Assembly: GCF_030936135.1 (NCBI RefSeq) | Contig: NC_082598.1 | Span: forward strand, 13,334,687 to 13,398,686 | Direction: 5' to 3' | Source of the DNA: Gavia stellata | Lineage: Eukaryota > Chordata > Aves > Gaviiformes > Gaviidae | Length of the DNA: 64,000 nucleotides | Shown here: positions 26,758 to 38,276 of the stretch, piece after piece | How the letters are laid out: every line of letters begins with the position of its first letter | Position numbering within the stretch: position 1 is the stretch's first letter | Position numbers and translations under genes: made by a program | The notes under the pieces: model-generated | Told to the model about the DNA's origin: nothing | The model's input: only the letters and a program-made list of their open reading frames with translations | Database searches by the model: none

Positions 26758-27910
26758 GTGAAGACTCCGGCGGCGCCGAGCTGCTTCTCTAACTTTTTAA
26801 GGTGGCCACGGGCGGGCAGAGCAAGCAGCCGCCCATCGAGCCGCAGCCCGGCCGGCCCCCGGCGAGCCCCTCACCGCCGGCGGGCTGCTGCCGCCTGCCC
26901 GGCGCGCAAGTGGCGGCGGCGCCGGCACGGCCCGCCCCGGGAGCGGCCCGCTTGCCCTCCCGGGCTCTGCCCCTCGCCCCAACAGGTGCCACCAAACACC
27001 CCCCGGCCCCAAGCGCGGGCCCAGCCCCGGCAGGACTGCAACCCGCCGCCCGGCCGGGACTGCCGCCCGAGGAGGAAGAGCCACGCAGAAACTTCGACGC
27101 CTCACCGGGGTAGCGCTGCCCTCCGTCGCTCTCCTCATGCTGGGCCATGCCCAACCCGCCCCACAGCTGCTGCTGTGGGACTAGGAGGCGGCTGGCGGCT
27201 GCGGCGGGCGGTCCATGTCGCTCTCCGGTCCCCGCGGAGGAGCGGCGGGTTCAGCGGAGGTGAGGCGGCGCAGCCCCCGCTCGCTGGGCGCTCTCTCCGC
27301 CCGGCGCAGGGCCTCCCATGGCGCCCGCCCCCGCGGCGGGCACGGCGCAGCGCGGCGCACACCTGGCTGCGGGCGCAACGGCAGGCTCTGCCGGCGAGAC
27401 AGGTGCCGGGCTGCTCCCGGGACGCTCCGGTCCCCGCCGCTCGGCCTCCTCCCGCCTCACCGCGCTCCCCCTCCCCAGCGCGGCGGTGAGAGGCGCCGCC
27501 CGCCGGGGAAGGAAACGCCTGCGCGGTGGGGGGCGGGGGGGCGGCCACTGGCGCCGGGGCTGCGCGCGGGCCGCCATTTTGCATCGCCTCAGCGCGCCCG
27601 AGGTGGGGGACTGTGGGGAGGGCGGGTTGTGCGCGCCCGGCTTAGCCGCGGCGGGGACGGTGGGGTGGCCCCGAGAGCGGAGGGGGTTGAAGAACGGTGG
27701 GCTTTAACTGAGGGCGTTCAGAGGAGTTCTGCGCCCCGCGCTGGAGGGGAGCCGCTCTCTCGTTACCGGGCGCTTGCAGCCCGTCCTGCCTTACCGCCAG
27801 CGGCAGCGCGGGGAGCCGAGCTGTGCCGGGGCGGCCGGGCCTGCGCGCTGGCGGCCTCCAGGGGAAGCCGGTCTGCGGCGGGACTCCCCCTGTGTTCCCG
27901 GCTGCGTTTC
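26758..27910 (-). promoter_or_regulatory. TBC1D14: CpG island promoter and probable first exon of TBC1D14
   Basis: This is the only strongly GC- and CpG-rich block in the window, about 1.1 kb. On the minus strand it carries a YY1-type AAAATGGCGG at 27580-27571, an element usually found just downstream of transcription starts in sense orientation, which fits TBC1D14 direction. A GC-box-like GGGGCGGGG sits near 27530. Several GGTGAGG donors occur on the minus strand; the first after the YY1 site is at 27460 (GCG|GTGAGG), giving a possible exon 1 of about 27590-27461. Alternative donors exist near 27105 and 26867. Long open frames on both strands are the usual by-product of stop-poor GC-rich DNA. 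Start site and donor are inferred. Confidence 0.8.
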
Positions 27911-30900
27911 GGAGGAAAACAATTCGGTGGGTTTTGCAAGTTTGGACTGTGGAAGGTCTGCGGCATCTGTGGAACTGACTTGTAATGCCAAAAGTGGAGG
28001 CTCTAGGAGGGTAATTGCTATTCTAGCATGTTTGATGTATCTTTCATGTCTCTTTACCTTCCATCTCAAAGTGCTCCCTTTTGGTGTTTGCATAGTCAAA
28101 CTATGCTGCACACCCCTTCTCTGCACCTCCACACTAAAATCAAAGGAGTTATGAGCAATCAGTGCGTTGTAGGAGCAGAGCTCTCATGTTTCCTTATCAT
28201 CTTTGAAACTCACTCTTGCTTTTTTCTACAAAGGTCATAGCCGTTCTGCACCTAGACTCGGTGATTATGTCTCTAGAATGGTAGCAAGATAAAGTTGTCC
28301 CCCATGTTAACTGAGGATGTTAAGTACCAGCCTCTCATTACCTCACACCTCTTACATGTCTACCCTGAAGCTGGAAGTGTGAGTGCAGCAAATGCAGAAA
28401 TATCTGAACTTGGGTTAATGTAATTAGTTCAATATCAAGAAGAGCAAAACTCTGATTGTTCAAGCTTTGATGTGGGCAAGTTTCACCTGAATAAATCGTG
28501 AGAGGCTGAGGTAAACTTGCATGGAAGTACTTGCCACTGTGACCTCACTGACACCAGTCCCATTGCTATCAAGATGAGAATTAGGTCATTATCAAGATGA
28601 GAAGTAGGCACTGAAAACCTACCGTCAATCAAAAATTACACCTCTGCAGATACTTTTCTGTGACTGGGTCAAAGACTGATACATTTCAGTGCTTATTCTG
28701 CTGGATTTCTAAGATGGGCATCAACATAATTAAGATTAGCATTAATTTTTCCATATCTTTCCTTGAAAATCACTGCTACCTCTGCAAGACAGCTTGCATA
28801 TTACTACTAAAAGAAGGTAAATAAACGCAAAACAGCTTTGAAGCACTATAAACTTGTTTATATGCAAGAGACATACTATTTTGGAGCATATGCTGTCACT
28901 AACTCCTTTTTCAGTATGAACATTTTCCTTCTGGTTTTGAGAGCAGGTATCAATTCTTCTGTTGGAGCAACCAGAAGAGTGTATTGTCATCATGGTATCG
29001 TCAAACTTGGGTCAAAGTTGTTAGGTTCCTCAGGTAAATAACAGAATAGAAATACAGAGTCATGAATTCTGTAAGTCGCAGAATGTCTCCAAAGGAAATA
29101 ATGATACTCCCATCTTCATGTTATTTAGGCTGAAGAAACTATTAGAAAAATCTGCCACAGGAAATCTTTCAGCAGTAGCAGAGCATAGAGTACAGCTAAA
29201 AGTTTCAAGTCACACAAGGAGTTAGGCTCTTAAACACTTTTTGAGTCAGCACTTATTTAAGGATAGAATTTTGCCTAACAATCATAATACCTTTGAGATC
29301 CCATTCTAAGTCATTTATTTTAGTGGATATTTTCCATTTCCAACCCACAGATGACTCTTCCTATTCAGCTGGTCGTTTTTTTGATACCCACTCACAACAA
29401 AATTCTTCCTGTTCTTTGCACTGAAGAAACACAGAACCACCAGAGTCACAATGTGCTAGGCAGTGTAAAAATACCAGGGTCAGCCTCAAAATGTTTACAG
29501 AAAATCACAGGCTAGACAATATAAAAAAAAATACCCTTTATTGCATGTGAATGACTGTATAACTCGTGGAAAAGGGTAAAGAGCGTTTCTGGTTGTTGTG
29601 AGCTATTAGCAAAAGTTGACTTTTTGCATTAGCAGTTAGCATCAGTTCTGGTAAAGCCGCCTCCATCCGAGAGAACGTACATCATTTCTGTCTGCAAGTA
29701 TTGTGTATTATTATTACTCTGTATTAGTAAAAGCTGAAGGGCTGACATTATGTGACTAAATACAGCATCACACCATTAGCTCTCATGCAAGCGTGGCATG
29801 TGCTAATTACTAAAAGGAAACAGGTACTACCAGGTGCAGGAAGTATAAATGCATAACTAAGTGCAAAGGGGACCTTTAGTGCCTTTGTTTTTCAGCTGTG
29901 CAAAATTTAACGTTCATCCAGAAGGGCACGCCGAGAAATCAAGTCTTCCTGTTTTAATTGATGGGTTGTAAGTAAATCCTCAAAAGCATGATAAGAAGTT
30001 AGTTGTGGCGCTTGCTCAGCGTGGTTATTGTTAGTGCTCTGCCATTGATTCAGAGTTGGGTAAACCTGGAAAATACTTAATTTTGTAAAAATCCTTGGGA
30101 CAAAATCCTGATGTTTTGTTCAAGAGTGTCTTGCCTGTGATTCATTTGAATTGGCTGTGCAGCTCACTATCCACCTTGAGATCAGTAATTCTCTGTCATA
30201 AACTAGAAGACATTTCAATGTAAGTTAACCAAATATTTGCATATTGTGAAGATACAACAGTTGCACATCATTGAATACTAGCTGATCAACAGCTCCTTCC
30301 TCCATTTCCCATCCCTGTCATTTAAGGTAGTTTTAGCTCACACAAGCAAGAATGCAAGTGTGCTATGTGTAGCAAGTGATGGGTAATCTCTGTTACAGTC
30401 CATCATGCTAAGAGACAGAAAAGTTCTCTCTTGAAGGTAAGTGTTAGAACAGAGATGAGACATTGATCTTTTTCCTCCTCGCTTTACACAATTACTTCTA
30501 TGTATGGTAAAGTAATTAATGCATGCTTTGTGGCACAGGAAAAGGGAACAATGAATAAATTCAGGTTTCTACTGACTTACAGCAATGAGCACGATGATTT
30601 GATCAAAAATGTCAATACCTCACAAGAAAATGGTAATGTTTTTGACAAATGGAGAATACTATGCTCTTCAAATTAATCACAAATTAATTTTGTTCTCACA
30701 AAACTAGTATTTGCCTTTTGCACATCTGTGTTTGATAGCAGTCCATTTCCAGCACAGCCACCATCTGCACATGTGTTCCTACTAGCAGTGGAATGTCTGT
30801 GCACCAAACCATTTTAATAGGTTTGGGATGAATCGGGAACAGCTGGAGAACATACCAATTCATTCTCCCAAAAGGCTGCCTCCTCCTGTAGGAACTTAAA

Positions 30901-32231
30901 CCTGATAAAGGACAAGGAAAATGAAGCCAGGTCTGTAACTACCATTACTGTTAACCTTTCTGTTACTACTGAGTAAGAATGGACTTACATGGTTTAAAGT
31001 TCCCCTCCATGAGACAGCAAGAAAATGAAGAGCAGGAAAGGTAGGGGAAGATAGTGCAAGACTTTCCAGCACGTTTGAATTGATACTACCAAAACACGAC
31101 ACGTGTGATTGGAATGTTTCTATTGCTGTCTACAAGCTGTTTAGGAAAGACAAAATGAGTAAGAAGGTGTGAAGGAGTAAGACTATACGAACTAAAAATA
31201 CTGCTTCTTGTATTAATACCTCAGAATTGCAGAATCTTAAGTGCTCATAAATAATTGCTAACAAAGCCTCCATGGCATTTCTGTTAGGGATCTTAACTCA
31301 TCACTAAATCATACCAGAGAAGGAAACAAGGTTTTTATTATGCACAGCTGCATAATGAAAAGTTGGGATGCTACAGCAGATTTATTCTCTTAAGCAAGCA
31401 GCACAATTTAAATTACATTTCTAAAAGCAAATAGATTAATTCTGTAACACAAAAGCCATTGCACCCAACATGTGGTAACTTTCTATTGGAACTCACTAGG
31501 AAAAAAAAGAAGTACTGGACTAAAAATTAGTTGTTGTCTATAACTAGTAATCATGAATGAAACCAAGTAACATTCAATCTGGGCAGATAACAGATCCAAT
31601 TAATATGTCTCCATGGATCTGCAGTGCTTCAAAGAATTTAGTATTTTTTGTATTGAATAAAATTACAGGAAAAATGGAGGAAAAATATTTAAAAAGCGTG
31701 AATGACAATTGAGACTTCTTGAAGACGACTTTGTTGTCAAATAGATAAGGGTTCCAGAGTCAAAAGACTATGGGCTAAAACCCCATCTCAAAGTGAAGAC
31801 AATTAAAAGCCAAACATCAATACAAAAACTAGAAGTTATGAAATGTTTTAAAAAAAAAAAAAGGAAAAATCCTACTGAAAGGGTGTTAGGATCAAAAAGC
31901 ATGCTAGCAGTCCTTAACATTGATTGTTGCATGAATAAAGTAACTGTGCAAAAAAAGAAAAATTCAATACCAATTTCTGTCCTGTATGTGGAAGAGATCA
32001 GGGTGGCCCACCATAGCAGCTGGGGATTAATGAGGCAAGTTACTCTTTGGACAATGGGCTTAATCCACACACAAGTTGTACTTTCTTCAAACACAGGTTA
32101 GGGATCAATAAAGGAAAAACTGCACAAGTTTTTCCTAATGGTTCTTTTTTCTCTGTAAACTATAAATCAATTTAATAGCCTTTCCAGATATAAATTCTTC
32201 CTGTATAGAAAACAGGATTTGGAGAAATCTG

Positions 32232-32395
32232 GAGATCACTTAGTTCCTTGTTTTACCCTGAGGCAGGATGCATGTATACATACCTACATAATTTCTGACA
32301 CATTTGTCTAATCTATTCCTAAAAATCTGTAATGGTGGAAGTGACATCCCTTTCTTGGGCAGTCTATTCTAGTGCTTATGTATTTGCTTTCAGTA
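32232..32395 (-). mobile_element. Ancient CR1-type LINE remnant (reverse orientation)
   Basis: The plus strand contains 'gagatcacttagtt', then 'gtctaatctattcctaaaaatct', 'aatggtgga' and 'cagtctattctagtgctta'. This is the order seen in the reverse complement of old CR1 3' regions. It is highly diverged, with ends approximate. Confidence 0.55.
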
Positions 32396-34512
32396 CTGCT
32401 ACTGTACTGTAGTGCCATTTGCTTGGGCATTTCCCTGGCTACAAACAAGAAAAGCACTGAAACAAATATGAAAATATACTGATCTATACTTTTTAACAGG
32501 CTTGACTGTTTAGATAGATTTTACAAGAAATTCAGGAATTTGAGACTGCTCAATTCTGAGATGCAAGGACAGTTGCTACATCTCACTGTGTCTCCGTTTC
32601 TTGTAGTGAGTAAATTAAGGTCTACGCAGAAACGATGGGCAGTTAAGCCTTCTTCATTAGCAATTTCTAAAATCTTTATGTGAAAAGCAATTGTAGCAAT
32701 ATTATAGGGCTGTTACTGTTGTTAATAAAAGTGACCCTGCATTGTAGTGACAGAGAAAGAGACACTACTGCTTTTGCACCTCCTCACGTTCTTGGATTAA
32801 CTGGGTTGTACATACACTGGGTTGCAAATACATTACAGTAACAGATAGTTCTTCCAGAAGCACTTGCCCTACAGGAAGGCTATCAGGTAGGAGAAGGTAG
32901 CATACGTGGAAATCTCTCACATCACTCCTTGTCCTTGGTGCATTCTTTATAGGTGAAGCGACACACAACAATTAAGTAGGGCAGGGAAACCAATGTTTTG
33001 TGGCCCAGTCACTTTTTCTGGGCAGCATGCTGACCCACTGCCAGCTCTGTTTTTTCTTTTAATCCCATTATCATCTTATTGGAGCATAGAGGTAACTCAT
33101 AAAATTTATAAGCACTTGCGTATTATAATACATTTTAAGAGCAACTTGAGCAGGGGGAAAGGGATGTTACTGGAGAAAGCCAAAATGTATCCTTTAAGTT
33201 TCATTTGTCCCAAACCTCTGGAGCCTTGTTCACAGGTCATAAACGAAAATAATGTGAGATGCTGTATGTGACAGGTAGATGACAAATTCATTGGGGATGA
33301 TACTTAAATATGCTGGTCCTGGCAGGGAAAGAATGACTTACTGTCAAGGAATCCTGGGAAGACTGGCTCTCCAGGAGCTGCAGTAGCTTTCCATGTTTTT
33401 TCACTGCCAACAGCACTCCCATGAAGTCCTAGTTTGACATTCATTTAAAGCCTGCCCTGCCACTGACAGATACAATTGCTGCCAAGGACTATGCAGTGTT
33501 TTTTGCATGATAGAAGCATTGTTTACATTGGAAACTAATTCTTTAGGATATGTGGAGTTAGTAATTCAGATACAACAATTGAAAGGCCTGGCTGATCAAA
33601 ATTAGGTTTTTTATCAAGCATCTTCTATAAATACAATGAAAATACACTCTTCCTGCTGTATTTAAGAAATAATTAAAAATAATTCATGCTTTTGAAAGTT
33701 TTAACTACCAAATTGAAAGCATGCTAGGTAGTAATGAACAAAAGTATACACCCAAGGACCTTACAGAGCAAGTATTTTCCTTTATTTCCCAAGTGTGTAT
33801 TTATGTGTTGTTTTCATTGCACTTCTAATTCAGGGGAGTTGCAATGATTCTACACAGAATCCCCAGTCACTATGGCTGTAACCTTCGAGCAACATAATGC
33901 GCATGTCTCCACCAAGCTGAATGTGAGCTTTTCAAAACAGGGTCTGTCTTTTCTCCTCTTTTTATAAAAAGAGGTCCGGCCATGGAGTTAGGAGTATGCA
34001 TTTTCTTGTCACAGATGCAGTTTTTCTCAAAGTGGAAGTTGGATATTGACCATTTGATGGCAGAGCACAAGTTGAAAGCAGAAATAAAGTCTGCTATTCT
34101 AGATCCTGTACTATATAAAATTCTTTGACTGATACATGAAAGAGGGTCTGGGTTTGCCTGGGTGGGGTTTTTTTTTTGTTGTTTTGTTTTTTGGTTTTGA
34201 AAGAGGTCTCATGTTCTCTAAATGTGAATTTGTCATTACAAATTAAGTTTTGGAATGAGATTATGATATTTTCTACAGAAATAATTGAAGTGGGGACCAA
34301 GCTTATTATGTTTGCTTGTCTTTTTTTTTTTTTAAGAACCTATGCAGTGTATTTAATTTTCCTGCATTATATTGAAAAAGAATAAAAAATAGATTCAAAA
34401 ATTGTAGCAATGAAAAGGACTCCCAGATTAGATACCTCATGCTCTCTCTCCATAATGTTTAATGCTTAACTGCCATGTTGTATCCAAGTTATATATGTCA
34501 GCCAAAGAAAGT

Positions 34513-34558
34513 GAACACACACACACACACACACGCGCACACACACACATACACACAT
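34513..34558. repeat. (CA)n/(TG)n microsatellite
   Basis: A CA dinucleotide run with a CGCG interruption and TA variants. In minus-strand sense it is a TG/GT run lying about 25-75 nt after an AATAAA signal, so it could serve as the GU-rich downstream element of KIAA0232 polyadenylation. Confidence 0.95.
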
Positions 34559-34584
34559 GCACCACCCAATTGTCCTTTTATATT

Positions 34585-34590
34585 TTTATT
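34585..34590 (-). terminator. KIAA0232: Candidate distal poly(A) signal AATAAA of KIAA0232
   Basis: TTTATT on the plus strand is AATAAA in gene sense. About 15-20 nt later comes CAATTGGGTGG, then a long TG run, giving the full layout of hexamer, cleavage zone and GU-rich element. Other hexamers upstream in the UTR lack such a clear downstream element. Usage is inferred, not shown. Confidence 0.45.
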
Positions 34591-36819
34591 TGGTGTTAAG
34601 TAACTCCACAAGAAAACAAAATCAGTTACTCTGGTGTACGTGAAATCAGAACAATACAACCACTTGAAGCAAAAAGTAGAAACAAATTTCAGCCCAGGAA
34701 TGGAAAACTGATACTTCAGTGCTATGGATATGCAATGCGCTTCATACCACAGTGCGGTTCAGCGTATGCCAACCTTTAATGCTTTTGTTGTTGTTGTCGT
34801 TGTTGTGTTTCTATCCATACAGAAAAACTAAAAACCACACTTCAACTCTCACTGAAAGCTTCAGAGCTTTAGCCATTAAACTATGAAAACAAGTAAAGAC
34901 AATTTGTTATTGCCCAAGCTCAATACAGGATTTTATTTTCCCCAAAGGTGCTGGAATTATTACATGCCACAATGTAACTATAAGCAACACCTTCGTTGTT
35001 TTTGAGCCCTTTCTCACCAAAGAAACAGCTCTAGCCAAAATTAACTGAGCTGAAGTTTGTGTTTGAAATATGTCCATTTGGTCATTTCTTGTTCTCAAAG
35101 TTTTATTCCATTCTTCACTGCAGTGATTTGAAGAATTTGTGTGTAAAGTTCTTTTTTACTTTCATGTTACAGTTAACTAGTTTCTCAGTGCAGGTGCTAA
35201 TCAACCTCTCAAGGAAGCTCCAGAAAAAAGTAAAATATATAAAAGTCTATCCAAAGTCTGCAAATAAATTAAGAAAAGAAACTGTAAAGTGTCAAAAGAT
35301 TTGTTGTATGAATACAAACTCTAAAACATAGTCTAAGAGGAGGACAAAAAGAAAGTCCCCGGGTAAGGACAAACCAAGCCAACTGTAAGTAAGGATCTCA
35401 ACAAAAGCGTCGCGCAAAGAATGGCATGGTTTTCCAACCACTTGTTTCAGTTCTTACGTTATCAATTGAATAAAGGCAACAAAACCCAGTTACTCAGAAA
35501 ACCTTTGTAGCACAGAACATATTTCAAAGGCAGTTCAGCTCACATTTCAAACAGCTATAGTTCTCATGAGGTTTATTGCCTGTCAAAATTAATGGTTAAG
35601 CTTTTCAAGTCAGTATTGGACTTTCTGCACTTCCTGATGTTATAGACATGCTGCTATTGTATAGACTAGTTAGTTGTTGTTGTTGTTTAAACTATGAGTT
35701 GGTAAAAACTTAGAGTGTTTAGTTTTGCAAATATTGCTCCTCCTGGCTTATGCATTTTGCATAATGTGTTAAAAGCACAAGGAGTTGATAGTCTTGTACA
35801 GATGCAACTTGACAATGTATTGACTTTCTAAGTTAACAAAATAAAATTTAAAAGCAAGTCACATAAAGCAACAATCACTACTGCAATCACACATGTATGT
35901 TGTAAGTCATCACTTTCCCTACCCCCACCCACCACACACGTAACTTGCCCCACACATTCTCTCAGAAACACAAAATGAACTACGAGATATACTAAATTAC
36001 AGCCACAACAGCAGCTAACTGCAGCAGCCACAGGATTTCTTTCAAGTGAAGCACTGACCCTTTGCATTTAAAACATTGAACACTCTGAGCATTTTAGATC
36101 GTTTCAGTCATTCAGGCTCAAGTTCAGTACAGAATGCTTTTGCAGGTTACACGAATGCCATCATCTGCAACAAGACAACATTCTCATTACTCGTTACAAA
36201 ATTCACAACAATCCACACATCACCCCAGCGGTTTATTATTTTTGGTGTTACTTTTTAAACGTCTGTCCCACATTGGCAAGTTGCTAAAAAGGACAAAAAA
36301 AAAAAAAAGGAAAAAGCCCACATTGCCTCCATACCTACAAAAAATCCTTGGCTTCTCCAGTTAGCAAAAATACAAACCATGGTATCCTCAGTGTTGGTTT
36401 GCGGGAAGGGGGAATCAGAGGATAGAAAACACAGTTTCTGTAAGTCTCTAAAGCACAACCCTGTTGTTCCTACTTCAAAGTTACGAGATTTACTGAATGA
36501 AGACTGGACAAGTCATTCATGCTTTTCTCCTGCATTCAGAAAGGCACTGATAGATTACAGTGTTAAGTATTTATCTCCCAGTTCTTAAAGAACAAAGCCT
36601 AATGTGCAGAAAGCTGAAGTCTCTGAATAGCAGAAGTAGTTGTAGACACTGCGATGCTAAGAAGATTGTAATAGTGGTAGGGCTACAGTTACGAATGAAA
36701 ATAACTGCAATTAAGATGCAAAAAAGCAGTGGTACTACTAAGACAAGCACATGCACATCCATTCTTGATTTGACAACACAATCTAGTCTAGTTCAAATAG
36801 CCAAGAATTTAACAGGTTT

Positions 36820-36838
36820 GGGGGGGGGGGGGGGGGGG
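36820..36838. repeat. Homopolymer run, G19 (C19 in KIAA0232 mRNA)
   Basis: Nineteen G in a row on the plus strand within the inferred 3'UTR of KIAA0232. In the transcript this is a poly(C) tract, a potential binding site for poly(C)-binding proteins. Length is probably polymorphic. Confidence 0.95.
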
Positions 36839-37024
36839 AGGGAATCTTCAACAGGACAGCTGTGTCCTCATCTATAAAATAAGCAAGAAGAGAAAGATAA
36901 ATACACATCTGAATCCATTAACTGAAGAGGAAACTCAAGTTGTTGTTTTAGAGCTACAGACCCTCAAGAAGGATAGTTTTCCATCTCATGTTACTTTTAA
37001 ATCATCTGTTCTACTCTGCAGTTT

Positions 37025-37204
37025 TTATAGTTGAGTTCGAGAAAAAAGCTCCTCCTCACACGGATCGGCCCATTCACTTCCACCTTCTGAAGCTGTGTCT
37101 TCAGAGCTGGAGCTATCGCTGGAGTAGATCTTCTTCCTGAAGCCATTTGGTTTTGCTTCAGCATTTATATCATCTGCACATCTTGCTTCATAAACAGAAG
37201 AAAC
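37025..37204 (-). CDS. KIAA0232: KIAA0232, last coding exon with stop codon
   Basis: A 180-nt coding segment encodes 59 residues, starting VSSVYEARCADD and ending CEEELFSRTQL followed by TAA (37027-37025). This matches the C-terminus of human KIAA0232, which ends in EEELFSRTHL. It is entered in phase 0 after a TTAG acceptor. The segment is acidic and serine-rich, with a run SSDSSSSEDTASEGGSE that is a likely casein-kinase-type phosphorylation target (inference). The 3'UTR follows directly. Confidence 0.95.
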   Translation of the reverse strand, partial: VSSVYEARCADDINAEAKPNGFRKKIYSSDSSSSEDTASEGGSEWADPCEEELFSRTQL

Positions 37205-38178
37205 CTAAGGATTTAAACTGACAGTGTTGATGGGGAACAATAAAAAACATGATTGCTTTTTTCTGAGCTGGGAGGTTATACAGTTTTGTAGGTGTTCAAG
37301 AGAGATGTCATGATTACAGGGCAAGTCCTCCACTTCCCTGACTTAGCCCACTATGTAGAAAGGACTGCAGAACAGAAGGGAAAATAGTGGGGCCTTTATT
37401 ATTTTTTCCTACTCCTTCATTTTAGGATTTGTACAAAACAGCAAGAGAATCAAAAGTGAACTCAGTTAGAATGCATCATTATCACGGGTCACATCAGAAA
37501 ATTAGTGTCAAAGTTATCTCCAAAATTTGGTAGTAAGTATTAAATATCAAGAAAACACAGCACAGATCTGACTGAACTTCAAGCAAAACCAGTATGTCTT
37601 CAGCTGAATTAGTAAAGCTATAGCAAGCATGTCACAGTGTAAATTTAAGTGCTATCATCACTATAAAGTATGTTTAAAAGTGTATCAGTAAGTGCATGTG
37701 TACACAAAAGATTTTCCCTACAGCAAAAAATCAGGTTTTTGTTTGTAAGCAGGACAGAATCCAGCATACATTATGTTTACGCATGTAGTTACTGGTCCCT
37801 TCTGCCTTCATAGTGCACATCAGCCCGCTCTACGCTTACTGAAATTAGAAGTTCGGGGAAAAAAAGGCTCATGTTTAACACACACGACAAGCAAAAGCCA
37901 AGTGTTTCCAAAGGAAACCGAGTTTGCTTAAACTACTACAAGTACAATTCTTTGTACAAAGGGCTGTACTCCCCACAGTACAACACCTAGGAGTTTTCAG
38001 AAGAACGCTCAAGACACAGAAGAGAGTATAGCACAAAGTAAGGAAAGAAAAGCTTTGGGAGGTTTTCATAGGAATTTCATTTGAGGCCAGGCTGAAAACT
38101 GATGAAAGGGAAGATGTGGTGGCACTCCCTTATAAAATAAACAAGAAAACTCCTCCCCCAAACCAGTGACACACTTAC
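37205..38178 (-). other. KIAA0232: KIAA0232 last intron
   Basis: An intron of about 1 kb between the donor ATG|GTAAGT at 38179/38178 and the acceptor at 37206-37205. It is AT-rich and nothing else is recognised. Confidence 0.9.
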
Positions 38179-38276
38179 CATATTAAAATCTAAAAGATGT
38201 TCATCATCATTGGATATTTCCTTTACATCTGCAAATTCTCCTACACCATTCTCTCCCTTGGCATTTGTATAACACT
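38179..38276 (-). CDS. KIAA0232: KIAA0232, penultimate coding exon
   Basis: A 98-nt exon begins in phase 1 (G + AG = Glu), encodes CYTNAKGENGV through to HLLDFNM, and leaves in phase 0. Human KIAA0232 reads CYTNAKGESGLEEY at the same place, followed by a similar acidic stretch ending in LLDFN. Splice sites are TAAG|AGTGTT and AATATG|GTAAGTG in gene sense. It is acidic with no known domain. Confidence 0.95.

Larger units (their letters stand above)
20748..27460 (-). other. TBC1D14: TBC1D14 first intron
   Basis: Sequence between the CpG-island first exon (donor position inferred, best candidate 27460) and exon 2. It contains a 54-nt tandem duplication (about 21.24 kb), a C/A-rich tract (about 22.05 kb) and a CR1 LINE (22.9-23.8 kb), all listed separately. 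The region 24-26.7 kb is AT-rich with T-runs near 25800-25850 and no supportable gene. The right end overlaps the CpG island. Confidence 0.65.
27911..34569. other. Intergenic region between TBC1D14 and KIAA0232 3' end
   Basis: AT-rich sequence lying between the 5' end of TBC1D14 and the inferred 3' end of KIAA0232. It holds an old CR1-like remnant at about 32.2-32.4 kb. No exon with a recognisable protein match or structured RNA was found. A minus-strand AATAAA followed by a T-rich stretch near 29540 could be a distal poly(A) site, but that is not supported further. The KIAA0232 3'UTR could extend into this region if the site at 34585 is not the only one used. Confidence 0.6.
34570..37024 (-). 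other. KIAA0232: Probable KIAA0232 3'UTR
   Basis: Noncoding sequence directly after the stop codon at 37027-37025, extending about 2.4 kb to the inferred poly(A) site. This size fits the multi-kilobase KIAA0232 mRNA known from mammals. It contains a G19 run on the plus strand (C19 in the mRNA) about 190 nt after the stop, several minus-strand AATAAA hexamers (near 36232, 35572, 35102 and 34932) that could give shorter isoforms, and an octamer-like palindrome at 35748-35764. Open frames within it are short and without matches. Confidence 0.55.

Noticed and set aside
26758..27985. Several long open frames (up to about 256 codons) on both strands in the CpG island
   Set aside because: Stop codons are rare in GC-rich DNA. 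The products are Arg/Pro/Ala/Gly-rich, have no known domain, and overlap each other in all frames. Only the short exon-1 piece is discussed as a possible extension.
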